DNA from: Liolophura sinensis
Lineage: Eukaryota; Mollusca; Polyplacophora; Chitonida; Chitonidae
Length of the DNA stretch: 64,000 nt
Assembly (NCBI RefSeq): GCF_032854445.1
Contig: NC_088296.1
Coordinates: forward strand, 15,801,485 to 15,865,484
Reading direction: 5' to 3'
Notes under the pieces: generated by a model
Seen by the model: the letters and a program-made list of their open reading frames with translations, nothing else
Databases searched by the model: none
Told to the model about the DNA's origin: nothing
Translations under genes and position numbers: made by a program
Shown here: positions 1 to 11,368 of the stretch, piece after piece
Layout: each line of letters starts with the position of its first letter
Numbering within the stretch: the stretch's first letter is position 1

Positions 1-579
1 TCACATAACACAGTATAGACCTACTGACAAACAGACGTCAGCGCGATAGGATAGGCCTGGCAACAGATGCAGTGTGCGACACCAGACACTGACATCAGAC
101 ATGCTACCGCACCTAATGTCACTATTTGCCCATTCTGACAGCAGTTCAATCAGCTCTTTTATGTGGAGTTTCAAAGTTTCAATGAGGCAAGTTTTAAAGT
201 GTCTGGCATGCTCCAATTTGGGACTGGGCCTTGTGAGATGCTTTGCAAAATTCGTTAATTAGGGTATGGGAGCAAGCGAGTGTGTGGGTTAAAATCCCAG
301 CCTGGGACAGGGGATTTGTAGATTTTCATATCTCAGTAACTGATCAACGGCTCTTATGTGGCCGTTTTCTCAGTCTAACGGTCGTTGTTTTCCACCAATT
401 GGCGTGCCAACCTGTATGTCACATGTGAGAGACTTCGGAAATTCCATGCAGTTTATTGCAAACTGTTAATCCCCACATTTAAGAATAAAAGTCTTGAGCG
501 TGGCCTTAATGAACAAGTTATAAATCAGTAAACCAACTGCTACTGTGTGTTTTTATGTTAAATGTGATGGCAGTACACA

Positions 580-1010
580 GTTTTGAGTAATTCTAGACCA
601 GTGACAGCTTATATATTACATATATACATTATATATTACAATTAACATCATTGCGTACTTTTTTCACTTAATTCTGCTTAAGCATGATGCTACAGGGGCG
701 TGTAATTTGCTGCTATTTAAGTATTTACATGAAAAATTATAATAAGGATGGTTGTGGCTTTCCGCCGGGCTCTGCCCGATTTCCTTCTACTATAATGCTA
801 GCCGCCGTCGTATAAGTTAAATATTTTTGAGTAGTGCGTAAACCACAAATCAAATAAATAAATAAAGAAATAAATAAATAAGTTAGAATAAAACCCCAAC
901 TGAGGGTAGAGTGACAAAGGGCTGTATTTCACATGTTACGTGCGATCATTTGCCAACTATCACACGGTCGTCGCTCCTCTGGTTTTTCTCTTCATGCTAT
1001 AGCCTTTCAT
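580..1010 (+). repeat. Dispersed repeat, copy 1
   Basis: This block aligns by eye with 2820-3085. Shared landmarks in the same order are TTTTGAGTAATTCTA, CAATTAACA, an AACTGAGG segment, and a stretch around CACACGGTCGTCGCT. Copy 1 is longer because a SINE tail sits inside it at 746-882. The two copies flank coding exon 1 of the NHL gene in direct orientation. The class of repeat is unknown. Confidence 0.55.
746..882 (+). mobile_element. SINE, 3' part
   Basis: This is the body and tail of the main SINE family of the window: the GGATGGTTGTGG start of the body, the GGGCTCTGCCCG inverted repeat, GCCGCCGTCGTATAAGT, then an AAATAAATA tail. The tRNA-like head is missing (5' truncation). It is inserted inside the dispersed repeat at 580-1010. 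Confidence 0.85.
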
Positions 1011-1191
1011 ATTGCTGTATTGTTGATGGCCTTCTTGTTTCAGATCAATGTCTTGCTGACGGAACGAAACTGGAGTTCCAGCGATGGGCCTCTGACAATC
1101 ATCTCAGTTCTGACACAGTGGATACTTTGGCAAACTACCACCTTAATTCGTTGCCTACGATCAGTACCCTTAAGACGGACCTGTAGAAAGC

Positions 1192-2356
1192 ATGGGACTC
1201 GCCGACGACCAGTGCGAGAGACTTCGCGATGCACTAAATCAGCTGCACCCGGAGAAAGCCGAAGATGTGTTCCGTATGTCGCAGTTGGAGCGGACAGCTT
1301 CCGTACCGTCCGTCAGAGCGTGGTCGTTCTTTGGATACATGAAGCGCCCTGCCAAGAAACCTGCCAAGGACGCCAGTAAAATGTCAGCTAAAAGCACTGG
1401 TGACATTCAGGAGAGGTTTTCCGAAAGTCATCTGACTAAAAACCAGACCGTGCGAAGGAAACATATTCGGCAATGGGTCGAAAAGGACGTTGATATTCAG
1501 AAGAGCCCCGATGTCCGACGGCGAGGGGCGATGTCCGACACTCGGCGTGGAGTCCCAGGAAATGGTGACGTCCACCAAACCAAATGCTCCCTCAGCGGTC
1601 ACTTTCAGCAGATGGTCACTGAAACTCGGCACCCATACCAAGACAATAATGACAACGAATACTTTGACAAACATGGTCAATTTGGTAAAGAAGGAACTAT
1701 GGACAGCGCTGGTAGCCGTCCAGGTACGAAAAGTTCTTTAGAGATGACACACAGCGATCAAATCAAACAACGCACCGGAAGCAACAACGCCAATTCAAAG
1801 CTGGTTTACAGAGACGCCGAAAGTCCAGAACTCAAGTTCCAAGTGGACACTAATTCAAATCGTAAGTTCACGATTTACATTTACTTGTAGGCCTATCTTT
1901 CACAACAGTGGGGCCTCCGTGGCTCAGTTGGTTAGCACGCTAGCGCAGCGTAATGATCCCGGAGCCTCTCATTAATGCTGGCCACCATCCTATAAGTGAA
2001 ATGTTTTAGATGACGGCGTAAAACACCAATCAAATAAAAAAATAAATAAATTTAAGCAGAAAACACCATTTCTTACCGACGGGATGGTGGGTTGTATATA
2101 TACTTTGAAGTATAAGCCGCTAAGTTAATGTAAAGCATTCTAGGATTACCTATAAACTGTAATATTTATATTTATTAATTAAATTGGCTCTTTACGGCAC
2201 ACTCAGGAATATTTCACTTATACGACGGCGGCATTTATGATGGAAGGAAACCTGGCTGAGCCCAGCGCGAAAACCCACGACAATCTGCAGGGTACTGCCA
2301 GACCTTTCCATGTTCGCATCTATTTATTTATAATATAGCTTTCATTCTTGACCGTA

Positions 2357-2438
<82 letters not shown>

Positions 2439-4691
2439 TATCTAGATATATTCATTATCTAGATATACATATATTATCTATATATCTATATATATATATA
2501 TATTAATTTTGTTCATGAATAGGCCTATTGTATGATCAGTTTGCTCATGGTCCATGTATCATGGAATTGTCTACTTAGCTATAAGAGTTCGAGAAGAATT
2601 GATTAAACTATTTCAGAAGGCCAGGGATATATTGCAGATAGCAAGACTTAAGTGCGGAGCGGAGCAGCGGGTGGGGGTAGTGGTAAAAAATGATAGTAAA
2701 ACCACCTGAAAAAAACCCCAAAAAAACAAACAAACAAACAAACACCCAGTGAAAATGGACTGTTGGACTGTCCCGGACTTTTTCAACCAAATAAAACACA
2801 TATTAAGCGGCAACACAACATTTTGAGTAATTCTAAACCAGTGAGGACTAGTAAATTGCAATTAACACCACTGCATCTTTAAAAACAAACTCTAATTAAG
2901 CCATGGTGTTAGAAGGCGGGTAATATGCGACTATGTAGCGTTTACAACATGATTTATAGCATAAAACCATAACTGAGGTAAACTGACAAGAGGCCGTTTT
3001 TCACCGATTACGTGTGACCCTTTACCAGCTACCACACTGTCGTCGCTGCTCTGGTGTCACTTTTTATGTTGTAAGTCGTTTATTTTTTTGGAGGTTAGCT
3101 CCTGACAAACCTCCTTCCAGAAAAATTGATTTGAAATGCGAATATGGATATTTTGCCAAAATCTCCGTTATAGCCTCTCTTTGGTGAGCTTACTTCACGT
3201 GAACTGTGTCAGTTATAATTCTAGTTATATAATGGTATAGATTTAGGTTTTTAAACTGTTTTCTTCTGCTTTCTTTCTGAATTTCCAGGATTATCAGCTT
3301 CATTTGAAAACAAAGAAGGCATGAGAGCTCATAATTCTTTAGTAGACGACGTCATGTGTTTTGAAATGGGCGACATCGAACATCTTCTCGAGTTAATGGT
3401 GGAAAAGAAAATTATGAACACTGAAATTCAAAAGAGTACTTTGTCCGAAACCAGTGACCAAAACGTTAAACGGCGCGTGCAGGCGCTCTTGAAAATGACT
3501 GATCAAACTGACATAAGAAACCTGGAAAGGCGTCATAGATTACGTCACAGATTACGTCGTCACGCAGAAAATGAGGGTAATGACGTCACGTCGGACAACT
3601 GGCAACTTGAAGTGCCATGCAAAAAACAAGTGACATTTGATCTAACTGAGGGTAGGCCTAAGTCGAATACTTCCATGTTACCGCATCCAGCCGAGAACCC
3701 CGCTCACGATATTCCATTAGCACACACGAATGGTATCAGCAATTCGAATTTTTGTATCGATGCTGAGATTTTCATTGTCAACAATTCTGATTGCGGGGGT
3801 CAAGTGAATCCGTTTTTCGAATATTCTGATGGCAGGGACGAACGCCCTAATGCTGTTCTGCAAACCTTCGGACATAAAGGACGTGACTATGGCAAGCTTC
3901 AAGACGCTTCCTCTGTCGTCTGCACAGCCTCTGGTGACGTCATAGTTACCGACTTTATCAATGGGAAAGTTCAGGTATTCGATTGCGCCGGGAAACCTTC
4001 TAGAGAGATAAGAATAAAAGCAGGACGTGGGCCGTGGAACATTACAATGTCTCCCTACGGGTGGATCGCCGTCACCTACAGGGGCTCGAAAAAACTAACC
4101 GTGATATCACACGACGGCGAGGAAATGTTTTCTGCTGGAGGTGACATGTTTGAAAGTCCTGCTGGTTTGGCGGTTGACCTGGAAGGACGTTTTATTGTCA
4201 CAGACTCGGTCACAAATAAGATTTACAGGGTATGGTGTGATCACGCGCTGGTGCATACCGAATGTCTGCATTTGAAAGATGTCCAACTGAAACAAGCTCG
4301 GTATGTGACAGTTTCCCCAACGGGAAACATTATCGTTTCCGACACTGGAAACCACTGTGTCAAAATACTCACACCCGATGGCCACTTGAAGCGTTCAATT
4401 GGACAATATGGCCGACTCCCCGGGGACTTCCGGTCCCCATACGCTGTCTGCTGCGATCATCATGGCAACATTATTGTGGCTGATCACTATAACAACCGCG
4501 TGACGATGTTCAACTCAAGTGGGGTCTTCTTACGTCATCTGTTGTCTGAGGGGCATGGATTAAATCGACCCCAAGGACTACACATTTCAGTGGACGGCAA
4601 GTTATACGTTACGCATGGCAAAATGAAAGCCAGCGAGGTTCTTGTGTTTGATCTGACGGAAGGAGAGGAAGGAGGTCGACGTTGTAAATAG
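1192..4691 (+). CDS. NHL-repeat (TRIM-NHL-like) protein, two coding exons
   Basis: Joining 1192-1861 to 3289-4691 gives 690 residues. The donor is GTAAGT at 1862 and the acceptor TTTCCAG ends at 3288; one base left from exon 1 joins two from exon 2, so the frame is kept exactly. The start is supported by an in-frame TAA at 1171. Residues 1-400 are polar, basic and probably disordered. About 411-680 form an NHL beta-propeller, with repeats such as GNIIVSDTGNHCVKIL and GNIIVADHYNNRVTMF. NHL domains bind RNA or protein partners in TRIM2/TRIM3/TRIM71-type proteins. Here no RING, B-box or coiled-coil cysteines are visible upstream, so an E3 ligase role cannot be claimed. It may be an NHL-only paralogue, or further exons may lie upstream. 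The intron carries two SINEs and a (TA)n tract. Confidence 0.85.
1910..2050 (+). mobile_element. SINE with internal deletion
   Basis: The tRNA-like head is present (GGGGCCTCCGTGGCTCAGTTGG, with A box TGGCTCAGTTGG). It jumps from CTCTCATTAATG directly to the GCTGGCCACC body, so the B-box half and most of the body are deleted. The AAATAAA tail is intact. It lies in the intron of the NHL gene. Confidence 0.85.
2190..2320 (-). mobile_element. SINE fragment, reversed
   Basis: Read on the minus strand this is the SINE body: CTGCAGATTGTCG, GGGCTCAGCC, then ATAAGTGAAATATTCC. It is diverged and truncated at both ends, and lies in the NHL gene intron. Confidence 0.75.
2359..2434. repeat. (TA)n microsatellite
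   Basis: An almost pure TA dinucleotide run of about 75 bases, followed by further TA-rich patches to about 2500. It sits in the intron of the NHL gene. Confidence 0.95.
2820..3085 (+). repeat. Dispersed repeat, copy 2
   Basis: Second copy of the block at 580-1010, in the same orientation but without the SINE insertion. It lies in the intron about 200 bases before coding exon 2 of the NHL gene. Confidence 0.55.
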
Positions 4692-4711
4692 TTAACGATT
4701 TGAATCGTTGG

Positions 4712-4726
4712 AATAAACCTAATAAA
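4712..4726 (+). terminator. Poly(A) signals of the NHL gene
   Basis: Two AATAAA hexamers occur at 4712 and 4721, 20-35 bases after the stop codon at 4689-4691. This would give a very short 3' UTR. Confidence 0.6.
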
Positions 4727-5154
4727 CTATGTCTATAAATGGTGCCGAGTCCATGGTAAAACCGTGCAGGTATAAATTGACGTAAATTATATCCCACTGG
4801 TTAACCATGGCCAGACAGGTGATGTTCTATAAACACCGTGCTTAAGTCTTATTTTTCGTATAACACTGATAACGTTACGAATAAAGGCTACTTATCTTAC
4901 CATGGTTACAACAGTCCTTGTTTGGATCTCTTGCAGTACTCAAGAGTTTTTCACTTATAAGTCTACGGTCAGGTTTAATGGTGGAGCAAAGCAGTGTAAA
5001 CCACCGACCCTCTCCACGTACCTGACAAATATCTTGAATGCCGAAACCACGAGAGCTGGATTGGAACACGCGACGTCATTGGTCAATTAGCCGATCAAAT
5101 GCCACAAGTATAGAGTTAGATCAAATGAGCAAGGCACTGTTATTAAATATAATG
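4727..5154. other. Intergenic, no gene seen
   Basis: No splice-bounded or conserved coding signal. Around 4930-5060 there is a faint resemblance to a reversed SINE tail (TACTCAAGAG, TTTCACTTATAAG, AATGGTGGAG), too diverged to call. Confidence 0.4.
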
Positions 5155-6430
5155 CCATTTTGGCCAATATGGAGAGACGGTTCAGGACTTCTGACTATCT
5201 GTTCCATGGTTGTCATAGCTGTATGTAGTTCCTCTTTAAACGGGTTAGGGGCGATATCAGAATCCATGTTTATAACATATCTATGATAAGGGAGTTTAGA
5301 GTTCGAACTCTTTTGTCGGTAGAGGTATAAAAAAAAGAGTTCTTCTGTATCGTGTGTAAAATGTTGGGCATTTTGTTTTCACATTATTTGTCGACTACCC
5401 TGTCTTGCCATGATTTGGGATATACAAATGAGAGCACATTCCTACAGAATGTTTTTAATTTCACGAACGTTTAGCTCCTCAATTTTCTGTACCGTTCGTC
5501 TGCTCTAAATAACTTTTGGTGAAACTTTATTTGGCGTCAATGTTATGGTAAATGTAAACAATAGTTAACCTATCATTATCTTGCTGGTAACATGGCACTG
5601 TAACAGTAGGATGTATTTTTACCTTCAGCGATAAGAGAGCGAACACAAAACTCGGTCTAAATAATTTTCGGCCTGAAAATTATACACGACTTTTTTGGAC
5701 TGCTTCTGTCTTACGTTTTATCAGTCTTTATTATTATTTATATAATTATTTCTTACATATATTACTTTGAGAGCTGGTCTTTTAGATTGTTTTCAACATG
5801 CCGCGTTTACACGACGATGCGGTTTTTCGTCTCGACAGGTCAACTTCGATAAGTGTAATGAAAATAGAACAGGTCTATTTCATAAGCTGTGTTCAGATTG
5901 TGGTATTTGCCAAATACTATAATAGTGGAATTTCGAGTTCGAACTCTTTTGCTGTTAAAGGTAAAAATGGTCTTACTGTATCATGTGACTTGTCAAGGTG
6001 TTGGGTAGCATTTGTTGACATTAATATACCGATAACCTGTATCGCCATTTTTAGTCTGCTAGCAACCTGCGGATGGTCGTGGGCTTCCCCCGGGCTCTAC
6101 CCGGTTTCCTCCCACCATGCTGGCAGCCGTCGTATAAGTGAAAATATTCTTGAGCACTGCGTAAAACACCAATCAAATAAATAAATCAATAAATTAATAA
6201 ATCAATAAATAAATAAATAAATATTGCCATTTTCTGGGTGGACTACTATCACCGCTTTGCTTGAGGAACACAAAGACCTAATTCCTCAATTTTCTGCGTT
6301 GTTCGTTTATTTTAAATACCTTTTTGGGAACACTTTTTTCAGCGCCATTGTTATGGTTAATGCGACCAAGTTTTCACCTGATACAGTGGGACTTTCTTTA
6401 CCTTTACCGATAAGAGAGTTCTGACTCGAA
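5155..6430 (+). repeat. Degenerate tandem duplication
   Basis: Two diverged direct copies of a block of several hundred bases: roughly 5155-5640 and 5930-6430. Shared landmarks include GAGTTCGAACTCTTTTG (near 5300 and 5945), CCTCAATTTTCTG (near 5477 and 6284), TTGTTATGGT-type text, and CGATAAGAGAG (near 5630 and 6408). A SINE with target-site duplication is inserted in the second copy. I see no coding signal. Confidence 0.55.
6052..6225 (+). mobile_element. SINE, 5'-truncated, with target-site duplication
   Basis: The body starts at AGTCTGCTAGCAACC and ends in an extended AAATAAATA/AATCAATA tail. GCCATTTT occurs directly before it (6044-6051) and directly after it (6226-6233), which fits an 8-bp target-site duplication. 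It interrupts the second copy of the duplication at 5155-6430. Confidence 0.85.
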
Positions 6431-8636
6431 AGTCCCCTATTGTTTGAAAGCGACTAAATGGGTCTAATGGAACAAAACACGCATATTTCTTCATTATATA
6501 GGCCTATGTACTGAAAATTGTCTTTTTTACCATAGGAGAACAATCCTTGAATTTACGATGTGAAATATTTACTAGTTTCAAAGTTTCTGTTTTTTTTTTT
6601 CAAGTTTTTTTTTTCAAAGTTTTTTCAAAGTTACAAAGTTTTTGCATTGCTCATCAACGTCATTGTTGCCATTGACACTGTAACATGTAACCAGATAAGG
6701 ATATTTATTCACGTGAAGTACTTATGCTCCTCAGTGGTTACAAGCCTTTACGTGTTACCAACACACATACACTTTTCTACAGTTGTATAAAGCTGAAACA
6801 GAGTAAAATCGGAAATCCTGTCTATAAAACACTGTATAGACTTTGTCCAATAATAAATGCATCCATCACGCACTTGCTAATTTAGTGAAACATGAAGGTC
6901 GGGCAGATAAACAGGAAACAAAGGAAACAAAGGAAACAAACAGGATAACATCCCACCTTGGCTAACGACATTGGATACAGTGCACTATTAAGACATCGAT
7001 TAATCCCATTTAATAACAAACACATGCAGAAGAACAAGTGCTTAAAAGCAAATACATAGTGAGTGGGAGCACATTACGATGGATGAGTTTTTGAAAGCAT
7101 ATTCAATGTTTAACCCTATCAAAAGCTTTGCCGGCGTTTATGAAATATACATAAACACGACTACGATTATTGTATATAAATTTACTACGTGTACTTCCTT
7201 CATCAGATATACAACTATATATATGCATCGAAATGCATGTCGTTTGATTCCGTTTAAAACCAAACTGTACGTCTGAACTCCATACAATGGTCGCCAAGAG
7301 TCATGTAGTTACGGACAGACGCGGCTTTGCAACATCTCATCTATGTCATTTGACACACTGATACTTAACTAGAAGACTTCCCGAGAGCGCAAACCTCTAC
7401 CACGTGCAGCAAAATCTACAAACCCACGACTACGCACAAAGGGACATAACTCCTTCGTGCCTTTGTGCCAAATCTCTCAATGGTTTAAAAAATTCCAGTT
7501 CCCATTCTAGATCTGTACAAAAATATTATATCATAGTGCTTGTCACAAGGACAGTCTGTGCACACAATATCATTCAAAGCTGTGCATAACCTTTTCTATG
7601 AAGTTGTAGGCAAATAAACAGAGACACGTCGGCAAAGACACAACCTCCTTGACAAGGGGTACCTAGGGTTTAGCCTGGGTAAATAGCCATTATGTGGCTA
7701 TTTACTTTCATCCCAAGGCATTATAGGTATAAAAAAATAAAATAAAGAAATTGTAAATGTTAACGCTTGTAACAGATTCATCATCTTGCTGATGAGATAT
7801 AGTCGTCTGATTATAGGACCATCCCAAAGTCAGATCAGTTAGCCACTGACTATATACTGGCATGTCGCTATAGCTGCTAAACACACGTTTTTGGCTTTTC
7901 TCTAAGGAGAATAGGACATGGGGATAAAATACAGACCTATAATAACACAAGAGCTGGACTTGAACTCACGACGACCGCATTGGTGAGAGATTCCTGGGTC
8001 CTTACGCTGTGCTAGCGTGCTAACCAACTGAGCCACGGAGGCCCCCGAACTGGTTTAAAACCGGCTTGGCCACATGGTCGTGTGAACGCATGCATTTTTA
8101 AAACTGGCTTCGATTTAAATCGGTTCAAATTTGATCCGGTTTAAATTCTGGCCGGGTGAACTGGGTATAAGCCTTTCGTCACACCTGGGATTAAGACAGA
8201 AGTCGACCTTAATCCCAGGTTACACCAGTCAGGAGTTGGTCACAAATACTTATCTTACAAAAATCATTTCAAGGCTTTTCATTACGTTCCTACAGCTTAA
8301 CTGTAACGTTCGATATTTTTTTCAGATTATTGTGACTCTGGAATGCTGTGGGAATAACGTGACGCGTTAACAATGACGCCAGTAGACCATCTGAATGACG
8401 TCGCGCGTTAGGCCCTAAACGCGCTGTACATTTACCAGGGACGTTGGCAGAATGTTGTTTTTGCTTCGCCTATCTGTGGTCTGAGGATGTAACTATAACT
8501 TGCACCATATGTGTAAGGCCAATCCGGAAAGCATCCATTGGGTTTATACAGCGGTGGTGAAACAACGGATCGGAGGGAGTACGATTTTTCCGCACATATG
8601 GGACCATTAGTCGACGCAGAGATTCCTGTGCAGTCC
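6431..8636. other. Intergenic with small inverted repeats
   Basis: No gene seen. Hairpin-capable inverted repeats occur at 7679-7705 (11-bp arms GTAAATAGCCA, 5-base loop) and at 8183-8220 (13-bp arms ACCTGGGATTAAG, 12-base loop). From 8050 to 8150 the sequence is rich in GGTTTAAA/TTTAAACC-type palindromes, possibly the remains of a small inverted-repeat element. CpG content rises from about 8340 toward the promoter at 8.6 kb. Confidence 0.5.
7951..8045 (-). mobile_element. SINE head only (tRNA-like part)
   Basis: On the minus strand this is the tRNA-like head: GGGGGCCTCCGTGGCTCAGTTGG through GTCGTGAGTTCAAGTCC, containing both A-box and B-box-like motifs. It stops where the SINE body should begin. 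A head without its 3' tail is unusual, since retroposed SINEs are normally truncated at the 5' end. Confidence 0.8.
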
Positions 8637-8773
8637 ATGACGTTGATCTCGCGACGCAAGGAGCGCCACATCACGTGGATTTCTGGATCTCGCGACTTTA
8701 GGAGCGCTATGTCACGTGATCGACGCTAACCAATCAAACTGTTCTTGCCTTCGAGAATGTGACTATGACGTCA
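8637..8773 (+). promoter_or_regulatory. Promoter with 41-bp duplicated TCTCGCGA/E-box module, CCAAT and CRE
   Basis: Two tandem units, 8645-8685 and 8686-8726, each begin GATCTCGCGAC and each carry CACGTG (8672-8677 and 8713-8718), exactly 41 bases apart. They are followed by CCAAT at 8730-8734 and a full CRE, TGACGTCA, at 8766-8773. The start codon of the downstream gene is at 8817. TCTCGCGA is a known core-promoter element of ubiquitously expressed animal genes, and CACGTG is an E-box for bHLH-Zip factors such as USF. The region is CpG-rich compared with its surroundings. Function as a promoter is inferred. Confidence 0.7.
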
Positions 8774-8816
8774 GTGGTTCCTACAGACATTTTACAGTCC
8801 AAAGGCAACTATCAAG

Positions 8817-11368
8817 ATGGTCAAACGTACTGTTTATCTGTCCTTAGAAAGACGTCAAGTTTACCAAAGTTTGAGGTGTCTTTCGGCACAAACATTATGT
8901 GACAATGTGCAATGTTCAGTGGGAAGCTCTACCGGAAGTAGGGCGAGTGTTTTTCTGCGCTTGGGACCAGCGCATTTGCAGGTAATTCTCCAATTCTCTT
9001 TGCTAGGCTTTTCTACATAAGCATAATGTAAATTTTGTAACTTTAGAATTACGCTGTCTTACATAAACACTGAATTTGTATTGCTAAATTTAACCTCTTG
9101 GGAAGGGCAATAAGAGGGGATAAAAGCATTTACAATGTTCAGATAATACTAGCTAAAGAATTAGAAGTTTCACACCATACAAAATGCTTAGAAATGTTAT
9201 AATCTGACATTCTCATCTTGTGTCAGATCAACACTGTTGGGCGTTGTTTTCAGCAGTATAATTGTTAAACATCTCGTAATCTAACATTACGCTACAGCTT
9301 TCAAACAAACATTACACGGCCTAACATTCCTGGTATTAACGTTATGTTCACTGAACTACCACGACAACCAGTACTGTCGTCATGGTAGTTGCGAGCTCAT
9401 AACGTTAAGAGAGCTTGATGTAACTGGGCCCTGGCACTCAGGTTTTACAGCGTTTAACATGCTGCATCATTTGAACACAGCAAATCAGCGTTCATTTTGT
9501 TTTTTGACTGACAGTAAGTGATAGAAACAACATGGAAGTGAAAGAAGAAATGTCACGATATTAGCCACATGTTTACTCAATGAAAGATATGCAAATATAT
9601 GGTGTCAATAATTATTATATTTGCGTACCCTATCACTGAGTCACCATGTAACGAATTTATCCCGCAAAGGCCCATTAATTCAGTGCAGAAGACCGATGTA
9701 TAGGTGAATCGCTTCAGCGATGTGACCGAAACGAAGGGAGATAACCAACTCAACAGACACATTTGACGTCGTCTGCATGATTCGAGAATATATCTGTACC
9801 TGTAATTACGTACATTATACAGTGCATGTGTATAATTATACCAGAGATATATGCTTCAGTGTGGATGTAAACGTGGCGTGTGACCGAATTCATTGTTTCA
9901 GAAATTACAAATCAAGACAACTGCTCACTGTCCTGGAACTGGTTCTGTGTCTGTATCACACCGTGACGTAGGCCTATTTGAGCATTTGTCTGACCTCTCT
10001 ACATCTCAGGTAAGTCCAATCATAAAGCACCCCACACCCGACACCCACCTCCGTCCCCGCCCGCCTTGCCATCTTCCTCTAACGTACACACCTCATAGTT
10101 AAAGCTACACAGTCACATTATCCTTTATCCAGCTTATGTCAAGCACATTTGCGCCATACAGGTTCATTAATTATTCAATATATTATGAATGTATATTATA
10201 TCAAATCGCAATAAAAATCCGTGTAATGTAGTCTTCACATTAGGTCACATCGCACGTGACTAGAAATGTCTCCGGCCTCTTGAGCATGTTGGTTTAGATA
10301 GCAATTTTCTTCGTATCATCTACTGGTACCCAAGCTTATTTCTGCGACTTTCTCTGGACATTGTCTGATTTTCCTAAAAATAAACCTGGTAATAATCTCA
10401 ACGATACAAAAAATATTTGTAAATATTATTACCATATTATACTATTTATCAGACCTCTCTTTCATCTCGATTACCTTTTCTCAGTGGCTGTAAGAATAAA
10501 TATTCATAACTTTCAATTTTCTTAATTCACTTTGAGGGGAAAAAAAATTACATCTGATTGTAATTTCTTGAAGGATTCTTGCTATTAAACGTGTCCAAAA
10601 CAGAATTCAAGGATTTAACTCCCATAATAATCATAATTTATGATTTATTTCCAGGATAAACCATCCCGATCGAGACCTGTGACATTTGGCACTCCCGCTT
10701 TCCCACATGGACGATTTGCCCGGCACCAAAACAAAACGATTTCTCAACTGGTGGCTCCAGAGCGCTCTGATCAGGAACGTTCTAACGTTGTTGAATATCT
10801 CCGACAGAAAATAGACAGCCTGAGGAAAATGAAAGAAGAAAGATTAAATCTTCCCAGGCATATCAGCTCCATGATCAAGTCCACAGAGTCTTGCCAGACT
10901 GCAGAAGACGTCTCAAGGATTCGATCTGCTCTCAGGCGAATGTTGGTCAAATCTACAGAGACGATCGGGCAATCTCTAGCGGAAACCACTGATGCGGCTG
11001 CTTGCGAGCCGAGTAACGCATCTCCGGAGAAGCTAGTTCGGACAAACTGGAAAGGTGAAGAGCCTGTGTACCCTGCACTCAGGCTGTCGTCCGGCGTCCA
11101 TCTCTCCAGCGGCAGTCCACACTGGCAAGCCAAGTCAGCTTTACGCCACGAGGAATTTCGACGAGCACAGAAATGGAACCTTCTTCTGAAGAGGCGGGGA
11201 ATTCGTCGTTGCCTGGTTACCACATCCCGAAGTGATGAAATCGGAATGACACGTCGTGAACCAATCATCACCAGAGAGAGCTTTTCTCGGAAAAGACAAG
11301 CACCTTGTGTAGATCACCTTGTCACGCTCTCCAAACGTCCCAGGATGACACGTGGAGGAGAACACTGA
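8817..11368 (+). CDS. Unrecognised basic 328-residue protein, three exons
   Basis: Exons 8817-8981, 9902-10009 and 10655-11368 are all in phase 0 and total 987 bases (328 residues plus stop). The donors are GTAATT and GTAAGT; the acceptors are TTGTTTCAG and TTTATTTCCAG. Three independent frame-consistent junctions downstream of a good promoter make this a real gene. I do not recognise the family. Exon 3 has a short predicted coiled coil (EYLRQKIDSLRKMKEER) and an alanine/serine-rich middle. The C-terminus has clusters of basic residues (LLKRRGIRRC, SRKRQ, SKRPRMTRG) that look like nuclear localisation signals. A nuclear or chromatin role is a guess. No signal peptide or membrane segment is seen. 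The start is the first ATG after the CRE. Confidence 0.7.

Larger units (their letters stand above)
1..1170. other. Upstream non-coding region of the NHL gene
   Basis: I see no convincing coding exon here. The stretch holds one copy of a dispersed repeat (580-1010) that is interrupted by a SINE tail (746-882). A polypyrimidine tract ending in CAG near 1043 could be the acceptor of a 5' UTR exon leading into the NHL-protein start at 1192. An in-frame TAA at 1171-1173 closes the reading frame just before that start. Confidence 0.5.

Noticed and set aside
5798-6184. A 128-codon plus-strand frame
   Set aside because: Its C-terminal part is SINE sequence and its N-terminal part crosses a duplicated block whose other copy is not open.
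10771-11271. A 166-codon minus-strand frame
   Set aside because: Shadow of coding exon 3 of the plus-strand gene, which has matching splice sites and phase.
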